A program made the position numbers and the translations under genes. The notes beneath the pieces were generated by a model. It was not told the DNA's origin. It searched no databases and saw only the letters and a program-made list of their open reading frames with translations. A DNA stretch of 64,000 nucleotides from Bacillota bacterium. Its GTDB lineage: Bacteria > Bacillota > Bacilli > Paenibacillales > Paenibacillaceae. The DNA is taken from the NCBI GenBank assembly GCA_023386495.1, contig JAEWJS010000164.1:1-64000 (forward strand), given 5' to 3'. Below, piece after piece: positions 16,913-24,803 of the stretch (position 1 is the stretch's first letter; each line of letters begins with the position of its first letter).

Positions 16913-17722
16913 TTACAATAGCGTACCTGTGCCGAAGCCGTTCAAGGCAAGCCACGATGTGCAGGCGGCGGACCAGCCATGCGCATGCGGCTGCTGTTCG
17001 GCTAGACCGAGTCCATGTCCCCCAGGCTGATAGACATGCAGGTCGAACGGAACCTTATGGCGGCTAAGCGCAGCGGCGAATTGCAGCGAATTCTCGACCG
17101 GCACGGCACCGTCCTCTGCCGTATGCCACAGGAAGGTAGGCGGCGTGTCAGCCGTTACCTGTTCGTCATTGCATAGCGAGTCCAACAGCCCCTCGCTAGG
17201 CGACTCGCCTAGCAGATTGTTCCGTGAGCCTAGATGCGCGAACGGCTCCTTAAGCGTAATGACAGGATAGCACAGAATGAGCGCATCCGGTCTGCACGAA
17301 GCCCGTTCGATCGGGTCAGCAGCCGCTTCATCACCGCGATCATAGTGAGTGCCTGCCGTCGATGCCAGATGGCCGCCTGCCGAGAATCCGAGGATGCCGA
17401 CGCGGCCCGGATCGACGCCGAAGCGTTCGGCTTGCGCGCGTACCGTGCGGATCGCGCGCTGCGCGTCCAGAAGCGCGCATGGATAGCGGTACGGCGCTAC
17501 GCGGTACCGCAGCACGAACGCCGAGATGCCGCTGGCATTCAACATCTGCGCGATCGGCTCGCCTTCATGCCAAGCCCGGCCTACATAGCCGCCGCCCGGG
17601 CATACGACGATCGCGGGATTGCCGCTGCCCTCTACCAGATAAGGTGTAATCGCAGGTTGATCCTCTTCTCCGGTGCCCGCAGCATGCGGCGCCCCTTCAG
17701 GCCATAACAATAACGGTTCCAT
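16913..17722 (-). CDS. Alpha/beta hydrolase, BD-FAE-like carbohydrate esterase
   Basis: About 269 residues. The oxyanion motif VCPGGGYVGRAWHEGEPIA and nucleophile elbow GFSAGGH are typical of acetyl-xylan/feruloyl-esterase-like hydrolases of the BD-FAE and Axe2-like group. The acid is probably in HTAEDGAVPVENS and the His in HGLGL. There is no signal peptide, so it likely acts on imported acetylated oligosaccharides. The start at 17722 (MEPLLLWPEG) is preferred: GGAGGAGAG lies seven bases upstream and homologues begin with this LWP-G-AP motif. It is followed by a terminator. Confidence 0.8.
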   Translation of the reverse strand: MEPLLLWPEGAPHAAGTGEEDQPAITPYLVEGSGNPAIVVCPGGGYVGRAWHEGEPIAQMLNASGISAFVLRYRVAPYRYPCALLDAQRAIRTVRAQAERFGVDPGRVGILGFSAGGHLASTAGTHYDRGDEAAADPIERASCRPDALILCYPVITLKEPFAHLGSRNNLLGESPSEGLLDSLCNDEQVTADTPPTFLWHTAEDGAVPVENSLQFAAALSRHKVPFDLHVYQPGGHGLGLAEQQPHAHGWSAACTSWLALNGFGTGTLL

Positions 17723-17747
17723 TCCACAACTCTCCTCCATGCCTCGA

Positions 17748-18524
17748 TTATCCGATCAATTTCTCCCGCTGAACCCGCACAATAAGCGATGCGAGTTCCG
17801 TATAGTCCGATACGATCAGATGCGGTGCCTTCCCTTCCTGCGCCGCGTTGCCGCGACTGTTGAACCAGATGCTGTACCAGCCCGCGCCAAGCGCGCCCTC
17901 CACGTCATTCGCCCAGGAATCGCCGATATACGCGCTGTACGCCGGAAGAGTTCCGGTCTCACGATTCACGTACTCGAACAACGCGGGATCCGGCTTCGTA
18001 AGGCCGACCGCGCCCGAGATGAACCAGCGTTCGCGCGGGATATAAGCTTCGATGCCCAGCGCCTCCAGCTTGCGGAGCTGATGCTCCTTCGGTCCGTTCG
18101 TAATGATGCCAAGCAGGCAGCCGCTCTCGGTCAATTCCGCTAAGCACGCCTCGACGCCCGGCCAATAGCGCACGCGGCCCTGCTCTTCCAGGTACGCATC
18201 CTGCACGCGGCGGCATAGCTGCTCATCCGCCTCGATCCCGAACTCTGCCAGCGCTAACGCCATGCGCTGCATCCGCATCGTTTCGAGCGGCAGCTCACCG
18301 CGGCAATAGGGCTCCCACAATACATCGCTATGATGGCGAAACCGATAGAACAACGCCGAGTAATCCACGTTCTTCAGCAACTCCGGCGCAACCCATTCTT
18401 TCACGCTCTCGCGAAAAGGCGCAAGCTGATCGTACAACGTATCGTCCAGATCAAAAAACACAGCACCCTGTCTCTCATCCACTCGATCCACGTCCGGCTC
18501 CATCCTCTCTCTACCACGCCGCAT
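17748..18524 (-). CDS. HAD family hydrolase
   Basis: About 258 residues if started at 18524 (MRRGRERMEPD, with GAGAG nine bases upstream); 18503 is the alternative. Motif I is FFDLDDTLYD, motif II GIITNG, motif III the Lys of GLTKPDPALF, motif IV YIGDSWANDVEGA. A helical cap domain lies between motifs I and II. It belongs to the YjjG/haloacid-dehalogenase phosphatase group; the substrate is unknown. It ends 25 bases before the esterase start and may be co-transcribed with it. Confidence 0.75.
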   Translation of the reverse strand: MRRGRERMEPDVDRVDERQGAVFFDLDDTLYDQLAPFRESVKEWVAPELLKNVDYSALFYRFRHHSDVLWEPYCRGELPLETMRMQRMALALAEFGIEADEQLCRRVQDAYLEEQGRVRYWPGVEACLAELTESGCLLGIITNGPKEHQLRKLEALGIEAYIPRERWFISGAVGLTKPDPALFEYVNRETGTLPAYSAYIGDSWANDVEGALGAGWYSIWFNSRGNAAQEGKAPHLIVSDYTELASLIVRVQREKLIG

Positions 18525-18611
18525 CCAAGGCGGCTCTCTATCTCCTATTATACCTGCCCACCAACGGCTTGTATAAGGGAGCACATGGAAAAGGAGGAAG
18601 CGATAATAACT

Positions 18612-18762
18612 TTGAGGCCCTTGTTTGACACAGCAAGCGTCAACTTCCCCCGCCTGCGGTCAAAGTAAGGCCTCCCAAGCCTTACTTTGGCGTCGGCAAC
18701 TCCATTCGCGTACAACTAGGCCCTTTGAGGCTCTTGTTTGACACAGCAAGCGTCAACTTCAT
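18612..18762. repeat. 36-bp direct repeat pair flanking a perfect hairpin
   Basis: A sequence of about 36 bases containing GTTTGACACAGCAAGCGTC occurs at about 18612-18647 and again at about 18726-18761 with one change. Between them lies a perfect 11-bp stem, CAAAGTAAGGC (18661-18671) and its complement (18679-18689). Each repeat also holds a small TTGAC...GTCAA inverted repeat. No gene is visible in the 390-base gap 18525-18914. It could be a short mobile-type repeat or a decayed insertion. Confidence 0.65.
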
Positions 18763-18914
18763 AAGGGTCGCTTGTCAGCACCGAGAAGGTTGAACGATGG
18801 TAGAAAATGAGGAGCGGAGTGTAGGCAGACCTACATGAGCACCGGAAAATTCGCCAGCGTTCAAGATTCGACGTCGAGTAAGCTCCGAAGCATACGCTTC
18901 GTGATCACGAGCGA

Positions 18915-20432
18915 TCACAAGATGACGCCGTCTTTGAAGATGGCTATTTCGCGGAACCCATTCCGCTCCCCGAGCGTCTGCCGCTCGCCCGATGCGAGCG
19001 CCACGATCTGCTCCCACAGCTCGTCGGTGAGCTGCTCCATGCTCTGGTCCTCTAACAGCCGCCCGGCGTTGAAGTCGATCCAATTCTTCTTGCGGGCAGC
19101 AAGATCGCTGTTCGTCGCGAGCTTGACCGTCGGCACCGGCCCGCCGAACGGCGTGCCGCGGCCAGTCGTGAACAGCACGATATGCGCGCCGCCTGCAGCC
19201 AGCGCCGTGACGGATACAAGGTCATTGCCCGGCGCTTCCAGCAGATTCAAGCCCGGCTTCGTCACGCGCTCGCCGTATGCCACGACGTCGGTCACGATCG
19301 ACCGGCCGCCCTTCTGGGTGCAGCCGAGCGATTTTTCCTCCAGCGTCGTAATGCCCCCTGCCTTATTGCCCGGCGACGGGTTCTCGTAGATCTCTTGGTC
19401 GTGGCGGATGAAGTAGCGCTTGAAGTCGTTGATCAGGTCGACGATCTGTTCGAAAATCCTTTCGTCTGCCGCGCGATTCATCAGAATCGTCTCGGCCCCG
19501 AACATCTCCGGCACCTCGGTCAGAATCGCCGTTCCGCCTGCCGATACTAGCCGGTCCGCCACCTGGCCGACGAGCGGATTCGCCGTGATCCCGGACAGGC
19601 CGTCCGAGCCGCCGCACTTCAGGCCCAGCTTCAGCTTGGACACCGGAACGGGCTCGCGCTTGAAGCCTTCCGCATAGGCGACGAGCTCTTCGAGCAGCTC
19701 AAGGCCGGTCTCCAGCTCGTCGTCGACTTCCTGCGACTTCATGAACTTGACGCGTGCGGGATTGTAATCGCCGATCGCCTGCTGGAACAGCTCGACCTGA
19801 TTGTTCTCGCAGCCGAGCCCGACGACGAGCACGCCTGCCGCGTTCGGATGATTCACGAGCGAAGCCAGCAGCTTCTGCGTGTACTTCAGATCGTCGCCGA
19901 GCTGCGAGCAGCCGAACGGATGCGAGAAATGATAGACGCCGTCCACGCGGCCGCCGAACATGGTATCGCCGCGCTTCGCAAGAATCTCGCAGGTCTTGTT
20001 GATGCACCCGACCGTGTTGATGATCCAGATTTCGTTGCGGATGCCCGCCTCACCGTTCTCGCGCACGAACCCCTGGAACGTTCTGTTCGCTGCCCCAGTA
20101 GACTGCGAAGCTGCCCCAACCGGCTGTCGAGCTTCCTCAACCGGCTGATACGCGTACTCCAGGAAACCGCTAAGCCCGGTTCCCATGTTATGCGTGTGCA
20201 CCCATTGGCCGGCTTCGATATCCGACTTGGCCTTGCCGATCGAATAGCCGAACTTCAGCACGTCGTCGCCTTGCTTCACGGGTCGCAGCGCGATTTTGTG
20301 ACCGGAGGGCACGTCGTCCAGCACCTGCAGCATACCCAACTCCGCCCCAAGGTCCAATTCGTCGCCCTTCGCCAATGCTTGCAGCGCAATAATGACATGA
20401 TCGTCTTGATGCAGCCTCACCCATCGATTCAT
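18915..20432 (-). CDS. uxaA: Altronate dehydratase
   Basis: 505 residues. It converts D-altronate to 2-keto-3-deoxygluconate in D-galacturonate catabolism. The N-terminal SAF domain (RLHQDDHVIIALQALAKGDEL) and the large UxaA domain are present: TVGCINKTCEILAK, HPFGCSQLGDD, LVVGLGCENNQ, KCGGSDGLSGITANPL, FTTGRGTPFG. The ATG at 20432 overlaps the uxaB stop as ATGA; frames extending to 20570 would lie inside uxaB and are not used. The second gene of the uxaB-uxaA unit, it is coupled to uxaB translation. Confidence 0.93.
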   Translation of the reverse strand: MNRWVRLHQDDHVIIALQALAKGDELDLGAELGMLQVLDDVPSGHKIALRPVKQGDDVLKFGYSIGKAKSDIEAGQWVHTHNMGTGLSGFLEYAYQPVEEARQPVGAASQSTGAANRTFQGFVRENGEAGIRNEIWIINTVGCINKTCEILAKRGDTMFGGRVDGVYHFSHPFGCSQLGDDLKYTQKLLASLVNHPNAAGVLVVGLGCENNQVELFQQAIGDYNPARVKFMKSQEVDDELETGLELLEELVAYAEGFKREPVPVSKLKLGLKCGGSDGLSGITANPLVGQVADRLVSAGGTAILTEVPEMFGAETILMNRAADERIFEQIVDLINDFKRYFIRHDQEIYENPSPGNKAGGITTLEEKSLGCTQKGGRSIVTDVVAYGERVTKPGLNLLEAPGNDLVSVTALAAGGAHIVLFTTGRGTPFGGPVPTVKLATNSDLAARKKNWIDFNAGRLLEDQSMEQLTDELWEQIVALASGERQTLGERNGFREIAIFKDGVIL

Positions 20433-21922
20433 CCGTTCGCTCGCTCCCATCCTGTTAGATACTGCTCGACCTTCTCCACCAGGCCAGGCAGCTTCGTCAG
20501 ATCGCTGCCCCATAGTTCGGTACGGCCCAGCAGACGCGCAACCGGCGACGATCCCTCTGCCGCATGCCATTCCTCCTCGAGGATCGCCAGCATGCCGGCA
20601 TCGTCGCGCACTTGATACGCCTTGCCGTCGAACCGCTGTCCCGCGTATTCTCCGCTGTCCGTCCGCTTCACGCGATAATAGCGCAGCAGCCCTGTAACCG
20701 CGTAGGCCAGCCGATCGGGCACCTGTTCACCTCGTTCACCATAGGCCTCGATCGTCGGCAGCAGACGCGTCCGGAACTTGCTGATCGTGTTCATCGCGAT
20801 ATCGGCCAGCCGGTGATGGATGAACGGATTCAGGAACCGCTCGAACACGCTGTCTGCATAAGCATGAAGCTCATTCGCTTCCATCGACAGCACAGGGATG
20901 ATGTCCGCCCGTACCGTCTCGCGGACGAAAGCGCTCAGATCCGCATGATTCATCGTCTCGCGGACCGATTCGAGGCCATTGAGGAGCGCAAGCGGCGTCA
21001 TCAGCGTATGCGCGCCGTTCAGGATGCGCACTTTGCGCGTCTGATACGGCTTCAGATCCTGCGTCCAGACGACGTTCAAGCCAGCCGCGCGCAGCGGCAG
21101 CATGCCTCCGAGCTCGTCCTCGGCCTCGATCGCCCAGAAGTGATACGGCTCCGCCGTGTTCACCATGCTGTCACGATAGCCCCACTCCGTGAACCATGCC
21201 TCAGCCTGCTGTTCGCCCGGATGGCCGGTCACGATACGGTCAACCAAGGAATTGATGAAACGGTTATGCTGCTTGACCCAGTCCCGGAACGCATCCGGCA
21301 AGCCCCAGGCCTCGCTGTGCTGCAGCACGCACCGCAGCAGCTCGTCCCCGTTGCGCTCAAGCAGCTCGCAAGGGAGGAAGACGAGGCCCCGGTCAGCGGC
21401 TCCGGCATAGCGCTCGAAGCGGCGATACAGCAGGTAGGCTGCCTTCGCCGGGTAACCGGCAAGCGGCTGGCCTTCCACAAGCTCCTCCGGCACGTAGCGC
21501 AATCCGGCTTCCGTCGTATTCGATACGACGAGCTGGAGCTCCGGCGATTCCGCGATCGCGAGGAACCGCTCCCACTCCGCATAAGGATCAAGCGCTTCGC
21601 GGAAGCTCGATATAATCTCGCGGCTCTCCGTCGGTTCGCCATTCACAAGCCCTCGCGTCACGAGCGTGTACAAGCCGTCCTGCCGTGTAAGCGCTTCGAT
21701 TTTCGGCCTGCCTGACGGTCTGGGCTGCGTAACGGCGATACTCCCCGCATAGCGTCCTTGCTTGCGGCACTCATGCAGCATCCAATCGACGAAGCCCCGC
21801 AGGAAATTGCCCTCGCCGATCTGCAGCACGGTAATCGGACTGTTCCCTGCAGCGTCAGCCAGCGCTCCATCTTCGCCTTGCAGCAGATTGCGGTTCAAGG
21901 TTGGCAATTGTTGCTTCTCCAT
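20429..21922 (-). CDS. uxaB: Tagaturonate reductase
   Basis: About 497 residues. This NADH-dependent enzyme interconverts D-tagaturonate and D-altronate, a mannitol-dehydrogenase-superfamily member. The N-terminal Rossmann motif is TVLQIGEGNFLRGFVDWMLHE. The conserved KVRILNGAHTLMTPLALLNG carries the catalytic Lys region. The start at 21922 (MEKQQLP) has AGGAG ten bases upstream. It forms an operon with uxaA and diverges from an AraC regulator. Uronate isomerase (uxaC) is not in this window. Confidence 0.92.
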   Translation of the reverse strand: MEKQQLPTLNRNLLQGEDGALADAAGNSPITVLQIGEGNFLRGFVDWMLHECRKQGRYAGSIAVTQPRPSGRPKIEALTRQDGLYTLVTRGLVNGEPTESREIISSFREALDPYAEWERFLAIAESPELQLVVSNTTEAGLRYVPEELVEGQPLAGYPAKAAYLLYRRFERYAGAADRGLVFLPCELLERNGDELLRCVLQHSEAWGLPDAFRDWVKQHNRFINSLVDRIVTGHPGEQQAEAWFTEWGYRDSMVNTAEPYHFWAIEAEDELGGMLPLRAAGLNVVWTQDLKPYQTRKVRILNGAHTLMTPLALLNGLESVRETMNHADLSAFVRETVRADIIPVLSMEANELHAYADSVFERFLNPFIHHRLADIAMNTISKFRTRLLPTIEAYGERGEQVPDRLAYAVTGLLRYYRVKRTDSGEYAGQRFDGKAYQVRDDAGMLAILEEEWHAAEGSSPVARLLGRTELWGSDLTKLPGLVEKVEQYLTGWERANG

Positions 21923-21958
21923 TCCCCATTCACTCCTCGTGTTCACCTAGTCACCCTC

Positions 21959-21964
21959 ATTATA
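21959..21964 (-). promoter_or_regulatory. Candidate -10 of the uxaBA operon
   Basis: TATAAT on the minus strand about 37 bases before the uxaB start; the -35 region is poor. The spacer contains the palindrome TTACGTAA, a possible regulator site. Activation by the divergent AraC protein would fit. Confidence 0.45.
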
Positions 21965-22017
21965 AACGGTATTTTACGTAACAAAATATCGAATTCAATC
22001 CATTATGTACTCGATTT

Positions 22018-22026
22018 TGATATAAT
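22018..22026 (+). promoter_or_regulatory. Extended -10 promoter of the AraC regulator
   Basis: TGATATAAT is a perfect extended -10 (TGnTATAAT) on the plus strand, 38 bases before the chosen start of the AraC gene. The -35 is weak, as is common with extended -10 promoters. Confidence 0.55.
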
Positions 22027-22063
22027 GAATGCAAGACTATTTATGAGAGGCGGGGACCCGTCT

Positions 22064-22945
22064 ATGGCATCACCTTTCCGCAAAATTTTCGACAATGACA
22101 CGCCCTTCCCCTTCGATATGCGTTACCGATCCACGCGGCATCGGCAGGCAGAGCTGCCCGACCATCTGCATGACTGGTACGAGCTTGTCTATGTGTATGA
22201 GGGCCACGGCACATTCTTCGTCGATCAGACGTTCTATACGAAGGAAGCGGGCTGCCTCTTCCTACTGCCCGCCAATACGATTCACCGTGCGTTCCCCGAT
22301 GAGCAGGACCCGTTCACGACGACCGCCGTCTTCTTCAGCGGCACGCTGCTCGATGAGCAGCCGCTGGGCGAAACGTTCTCGTACTTGAATGGGTTCGAGA
22401 CCGCGCGCAGTCAGGCCCGCTACCGAATCGTCCTGAACGAGAGCCGGCGGACGGAAGTCGAAGACCTGCTCGGCCGCATGCAGCAGGAATTGGCAAGCGC
22501 CAAGACCGGGTATCGGCACGCCGTATCTCTGCTGCTCAGACAATTGCTCGTCGCGGTTGCCCGATACTGGGACGAGGAAGAAGACCGCAGTACGCGCGAT
22601 TCTTCGCTGAGCGTTGGGCCGCAATGGATGCGCACGATCCTTCGCCATATCGACACGCACCCGGAGGAGCCGCTGACATTGTCCGCATTGGCTGCCCGAG
22701 CAGCCGTGTCTCCTGCGCACTTCTCCCGCGTGTTCAAGCAGCTGACAGGCATGAATGTCACGGCCTATGTGACGATTAAGCGCATCGCGCGGGCCAAGGA
22801 GCTGCTCGCGGCGACCGACGATAATGTCGAGTCGGCTGCGGAGCGCTGCGGCTTCGAGAGCCTGCCGCACTTCCACCGTATGTTCAAGAAGTATGCAGGC
22901 ATGACGCCTGCTGCTTACCGGCGCATGCGCATGTTCCGCCGTTAG
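22064..22945 (+). CDS. AraC family regulator of the hexuronate genes
   Basis: About 293 residues. The N-terminal cupin ligand domain (LPDHLHDWYELVYVYEGHGTFFVDQ, FLLPANTIHRAFP) is followed by a C-terminal double helix-turn-helix (LTLSALAARAAVSPAHFSRVFKQLTG and ESAAERCGFESLPHFHRMFKKYAGMTPAAYRR). The frame is open far upstream into uxaB, but the extended -10 at 22018 restricts the start. The ATG at 22064 has GAGAGGCGGGG upstream; 22043 is the alternative. Its divergent position makes it the likely uxaBA regulator. Some members control uronate or rhamnogalacturonan genes; the ligand is inferred only. Confidence 0.85.
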   Translation: MASPFRKIFDNDTPFPFDMRYRSTRHRQAELPDHLHDWYELVYVYEGHGTFFVDQTFYTKEAGCLFLLPANTIHRAFPDEQDPFTTTAVFFSGTLLDEQPLGETFSYLNGFETARSQARYRIVLNESRRTEVEDLLGRMQQELASAKTGYRHAVSLLLRQLLVAVARYWDEEEDRSTRDSSLSVGPQWMRTILRHIDTHPEEPLTLSALAARAAVSPAHFSRVFKQLTGMNVTAYVTIKRIARAKELLAATDDNVESAAERCGFESLPHFHRMFKKYAGMTPAAYRRMRMFRR

Positions 22946-22996
22946 CCGCATTCCGGAAGACAGCAGGAGTTCAACATGATCATCAACAATTATTTA

Positions 22997-23025
22997 TTGC
23001 TTTACGATAAATCATGTGCTAAAGT
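22997..23025 (+). promoter_or_regulatory. Promoter of the DUF2975/HTH pair
   Basis: TTGCTT (22997-23002), a 17-base spacer and TAAAGT (23020-23025), about 35 bases before the DUF2975 start. Confidence 0.6.
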
Positions 23026-23059
23026 GTGGTTAAATCCAATCATAAGCGAGGGACTTTAG

Positions 23060-23542
23060 ATGGAGCGTAGCACGACATTGTTTTTGAAGGCAGCCGTCAT
23101 CTTAATGGGCATTCCGGTGCTTGCACTCTGCATCTTCGTGGTGCCGAACATTGCGGATTTTGCGGCAGAGCTGTACCCTGAACATCCATATCTGCGGTAT
23201 CTCGTATACATCGATCTGTATGCAACGGCGGTCCCCTTTTACTATGCGCTGTATCTGTCCTTCCGACTGCTCACCTACATCGACAAGAAGCAGGCTTTCT
23301 CGGAGTTGGCTGTGCTGGCATTGCAGCGAATCAAGTATTGCGCCGTCTTATTCAGCGGTCTGTACGCCGTCGGGATGCCGCTCTTCTATCTGATCGCGGA
23401 GAAGGACGACGCGCCCGGCATTATCGTCATCGGCATGGCCATGGTCTTCGCGTCCATGGTGGTCGCCGTGTTCGCCGCCGTGCTCCAGAGACTGCTTAAG
23501 GAAGCGATCGATATGAAATCCGAGAACGATCTAACGGTCTGA
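23060..23542 (+). CDS. DUF2975 family membrane protein
   Basis: 160 residues with four predicted membrane helices (about 8-28, 50-72, 90-112, 120-145). The SFRLLTYIDKKQAFSELAVLALQRIKYCAV segment between helices 2 and 3 is typical of DUF2975. In Bacillus such genes stand next to a small Cro-type HTH gene (the YoaS-YozG arrangement), and the same is seen here with only ten bases between the stop and next ATG. The function is unknown. A membrane partner or antagonist of the HTH protein is a reasonable inference. The ribosome site is GAGGGAC. Confidence 0.85.
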   Translation: MERSTTLFLKAAVILMGIPVLALCIFVVPNIADFAAELYPEHPYLRYLVYIDLYATAVPFYYALYLSFRLLTYIDKKQAFSELAVLALQRIKYCAVLFSGLYAVGMPLFYLIAEKDDAPGIIVIGMAMVFASMVVAVFAAVLQRLLKEAIDMKSENDLTV

Positions 23543-23552
23543 GGTGAATGAC

Positions 23553-23771
23553 ATGGCGATTATCATTAATATCGATGTGATGTTGGCGAAGCGCAAAATG
23601 AGCGTCACGGAGCTATCGGAGCGCGTTGGCATCACGATGGCTAACCTCTCCATTCTGAAGAACGGCAAGGCCAAGGCGGTTCGATTATCGACGCTTGAGG
23701 CCATCTGCAAGGCGCTGGATTGCCAGCCTGGCGATGTGCTGGAATATCGAAGCGAGGAAGACGCGGAATAG
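23553..23771 (+). CDS. Small Cro/XRE-type HTH regulator (YozG-like)
   Basis: 72 residues, essentially one helix-turn-helix: MLAKRKMSVTELSERVGITMANLSILKNGKAKAVRLSTLEAICKALDCQPGDVLEY. This is the compact YozG/YdaS-like form always found beside DUF2975. The start is the ATG at 23553, six bases after GAGGTG; an in-frame GTG inside that site is not used. It is co-transcribed with the DUF2975 gene and likely autoregulates the pair. Confidence 0.88.
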   Translation: MAIIINIDVMLAKRKMSVTELSERVGITMANLSILKNGKAKAVRLSTLEAICKALDCQPGDVLEYRSEEDAE

Positions 23772-23797
23772 GACGCTCAGCTGAGCGTCCTATTTTT
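23769..23797 (+). terminator. Rho-independent terminator
   Basis: A perfect palindrome of two 12-base arms (23769-23780, 23781-23792) is directly followed by TTTTT. It overlaps the stop codon of the HTH gene. Confidence 0.92.
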
Positions 23798-23817
23798 ACG
23801 TCGGTCTTGTGCCGCCC

Positions 23818-24651
23818 TTATAGGGCTATATTCAATTCGGACGCCGTCTTGCGCACGAAGGCGGCAGCCAATGCGTAATCCTCGTCCGTCGGCAGATGCT
23901 CGATGATGATCGGAATGTTCGGATCCAGCTTGTTCAGTTCGGTCAGGAACGTCCTGTAATCGAGCGCGCCAGTGCCTGGCAGCACTTCGTCCAGGTGAAC
24001 GGTTAGCTTGCTCGCGATGCGGATATCCTTGGCATGGCAGTTCGTGATGTACGGGCCGAGCTTGGCAATGAAGTCGCGGATCATGTCGCCGTTCTTATAG
24101 TAGATCCGGGGGCTCGAGATCATGTTCACCGGGTCAAAATGCACCGAGATCCCCTTCCGGTCGATCGCCTTGACCAGCGCTAGGTAAGAATCCGCCGTAT
24201 CGGGGAACACCCAAGGCATCGTCTCGAGCGCGAACGTCGTGCGCTGCGGCTTCACCGAGTCGATGATATGCCGCGTCGTCTCCACGATCATCTCGAACGT
24301 CTCGTCCGAGAAATTGTCCGGGTCCGGACCGTCCCAGATCTCGCCGCGCGAGCCGGCTATGTTGACGCAGCATCTTGCGCCGAGCTTCTCGGACAGCTCA
24401 AGCTGACGGATGCAATGCGTGATGGCAGCCTCGCGGACATCTGCCTTCGGGCTGATCGGGTTGCTCCAAGCGCCTACCTCCGCAATGACGATATCATGCG
24501 CGGCAGCCGCGCAGACATAGTCCTGGATCACGCTGTCGGAAGCATCGTTCTTAACCGGGCTGACCGCTGCGCGATAGCCCGCCCCGCTGTACGCCCTAGC
24601 CCAGCTCTCCGGATCCTGATGCTCGGGATTCTTGGCAATTCCTAGTCTCAT
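23818..24651 (-). CDS. Sugar phosphate isomerase/epimerase, TIM-barrel (AP endonuclease 2-like)
   Basis: About 277 residues. The xylose-isomerase-like TIM-barrel pattern shows ALETMPWVFPDT (metal Glu), VHFDPVNMI (Asp/His region), NCHAKDI (His) and IPIIIEHLP (final Glu). The start at 24651 (MRLGIAKNPEH) follows GGGAGG nine bases away. The family includes inosose, erythrulose-phosphate and uronate-related isomerases. Near the uxaBA genes a sugar-acid role is possible, but it is not in their operon and the substrate is not readable. Confidence 0.78.
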   Translation of the reverse strand: MRLGIAKNPEHQDPESWARAYSGAGYRAAVSPVKNDASDSVIQDYVCAAAAHDIVIAEVGAWSNPISPKADVREAAITHCIRQLELSEKLGARCCVNIAGSRGEIWDGPDPDNFSDETFEMIVETTRHIIDSVKPQRTTFALETMPWVFPDTADSYLALVKAIDRKGISVHFDPVNMISSPRIYYKNGDMIRDFIAKLGPYITNCHAKDIRIASKLTVHLDEVLPGTGALDYRTFLTELNKLDPNIPIIIEHLPTDEDYALAAAFVRKTASELNIAL

Positions 24652-24803
24652 CTTCAGTATCCTCCCTACGTTCAGTTCACATGTCCACCCTAATGTCATC
24701 GCCTAGTATAACAGAATGAACACGTGTTTGCACGAGTTGCTAAGGGGCCGCAGCCCGTTGACCGTGACCGTGACCGTGAAGCGTGTTTCCCCGTCCGTCC
24801 CGT

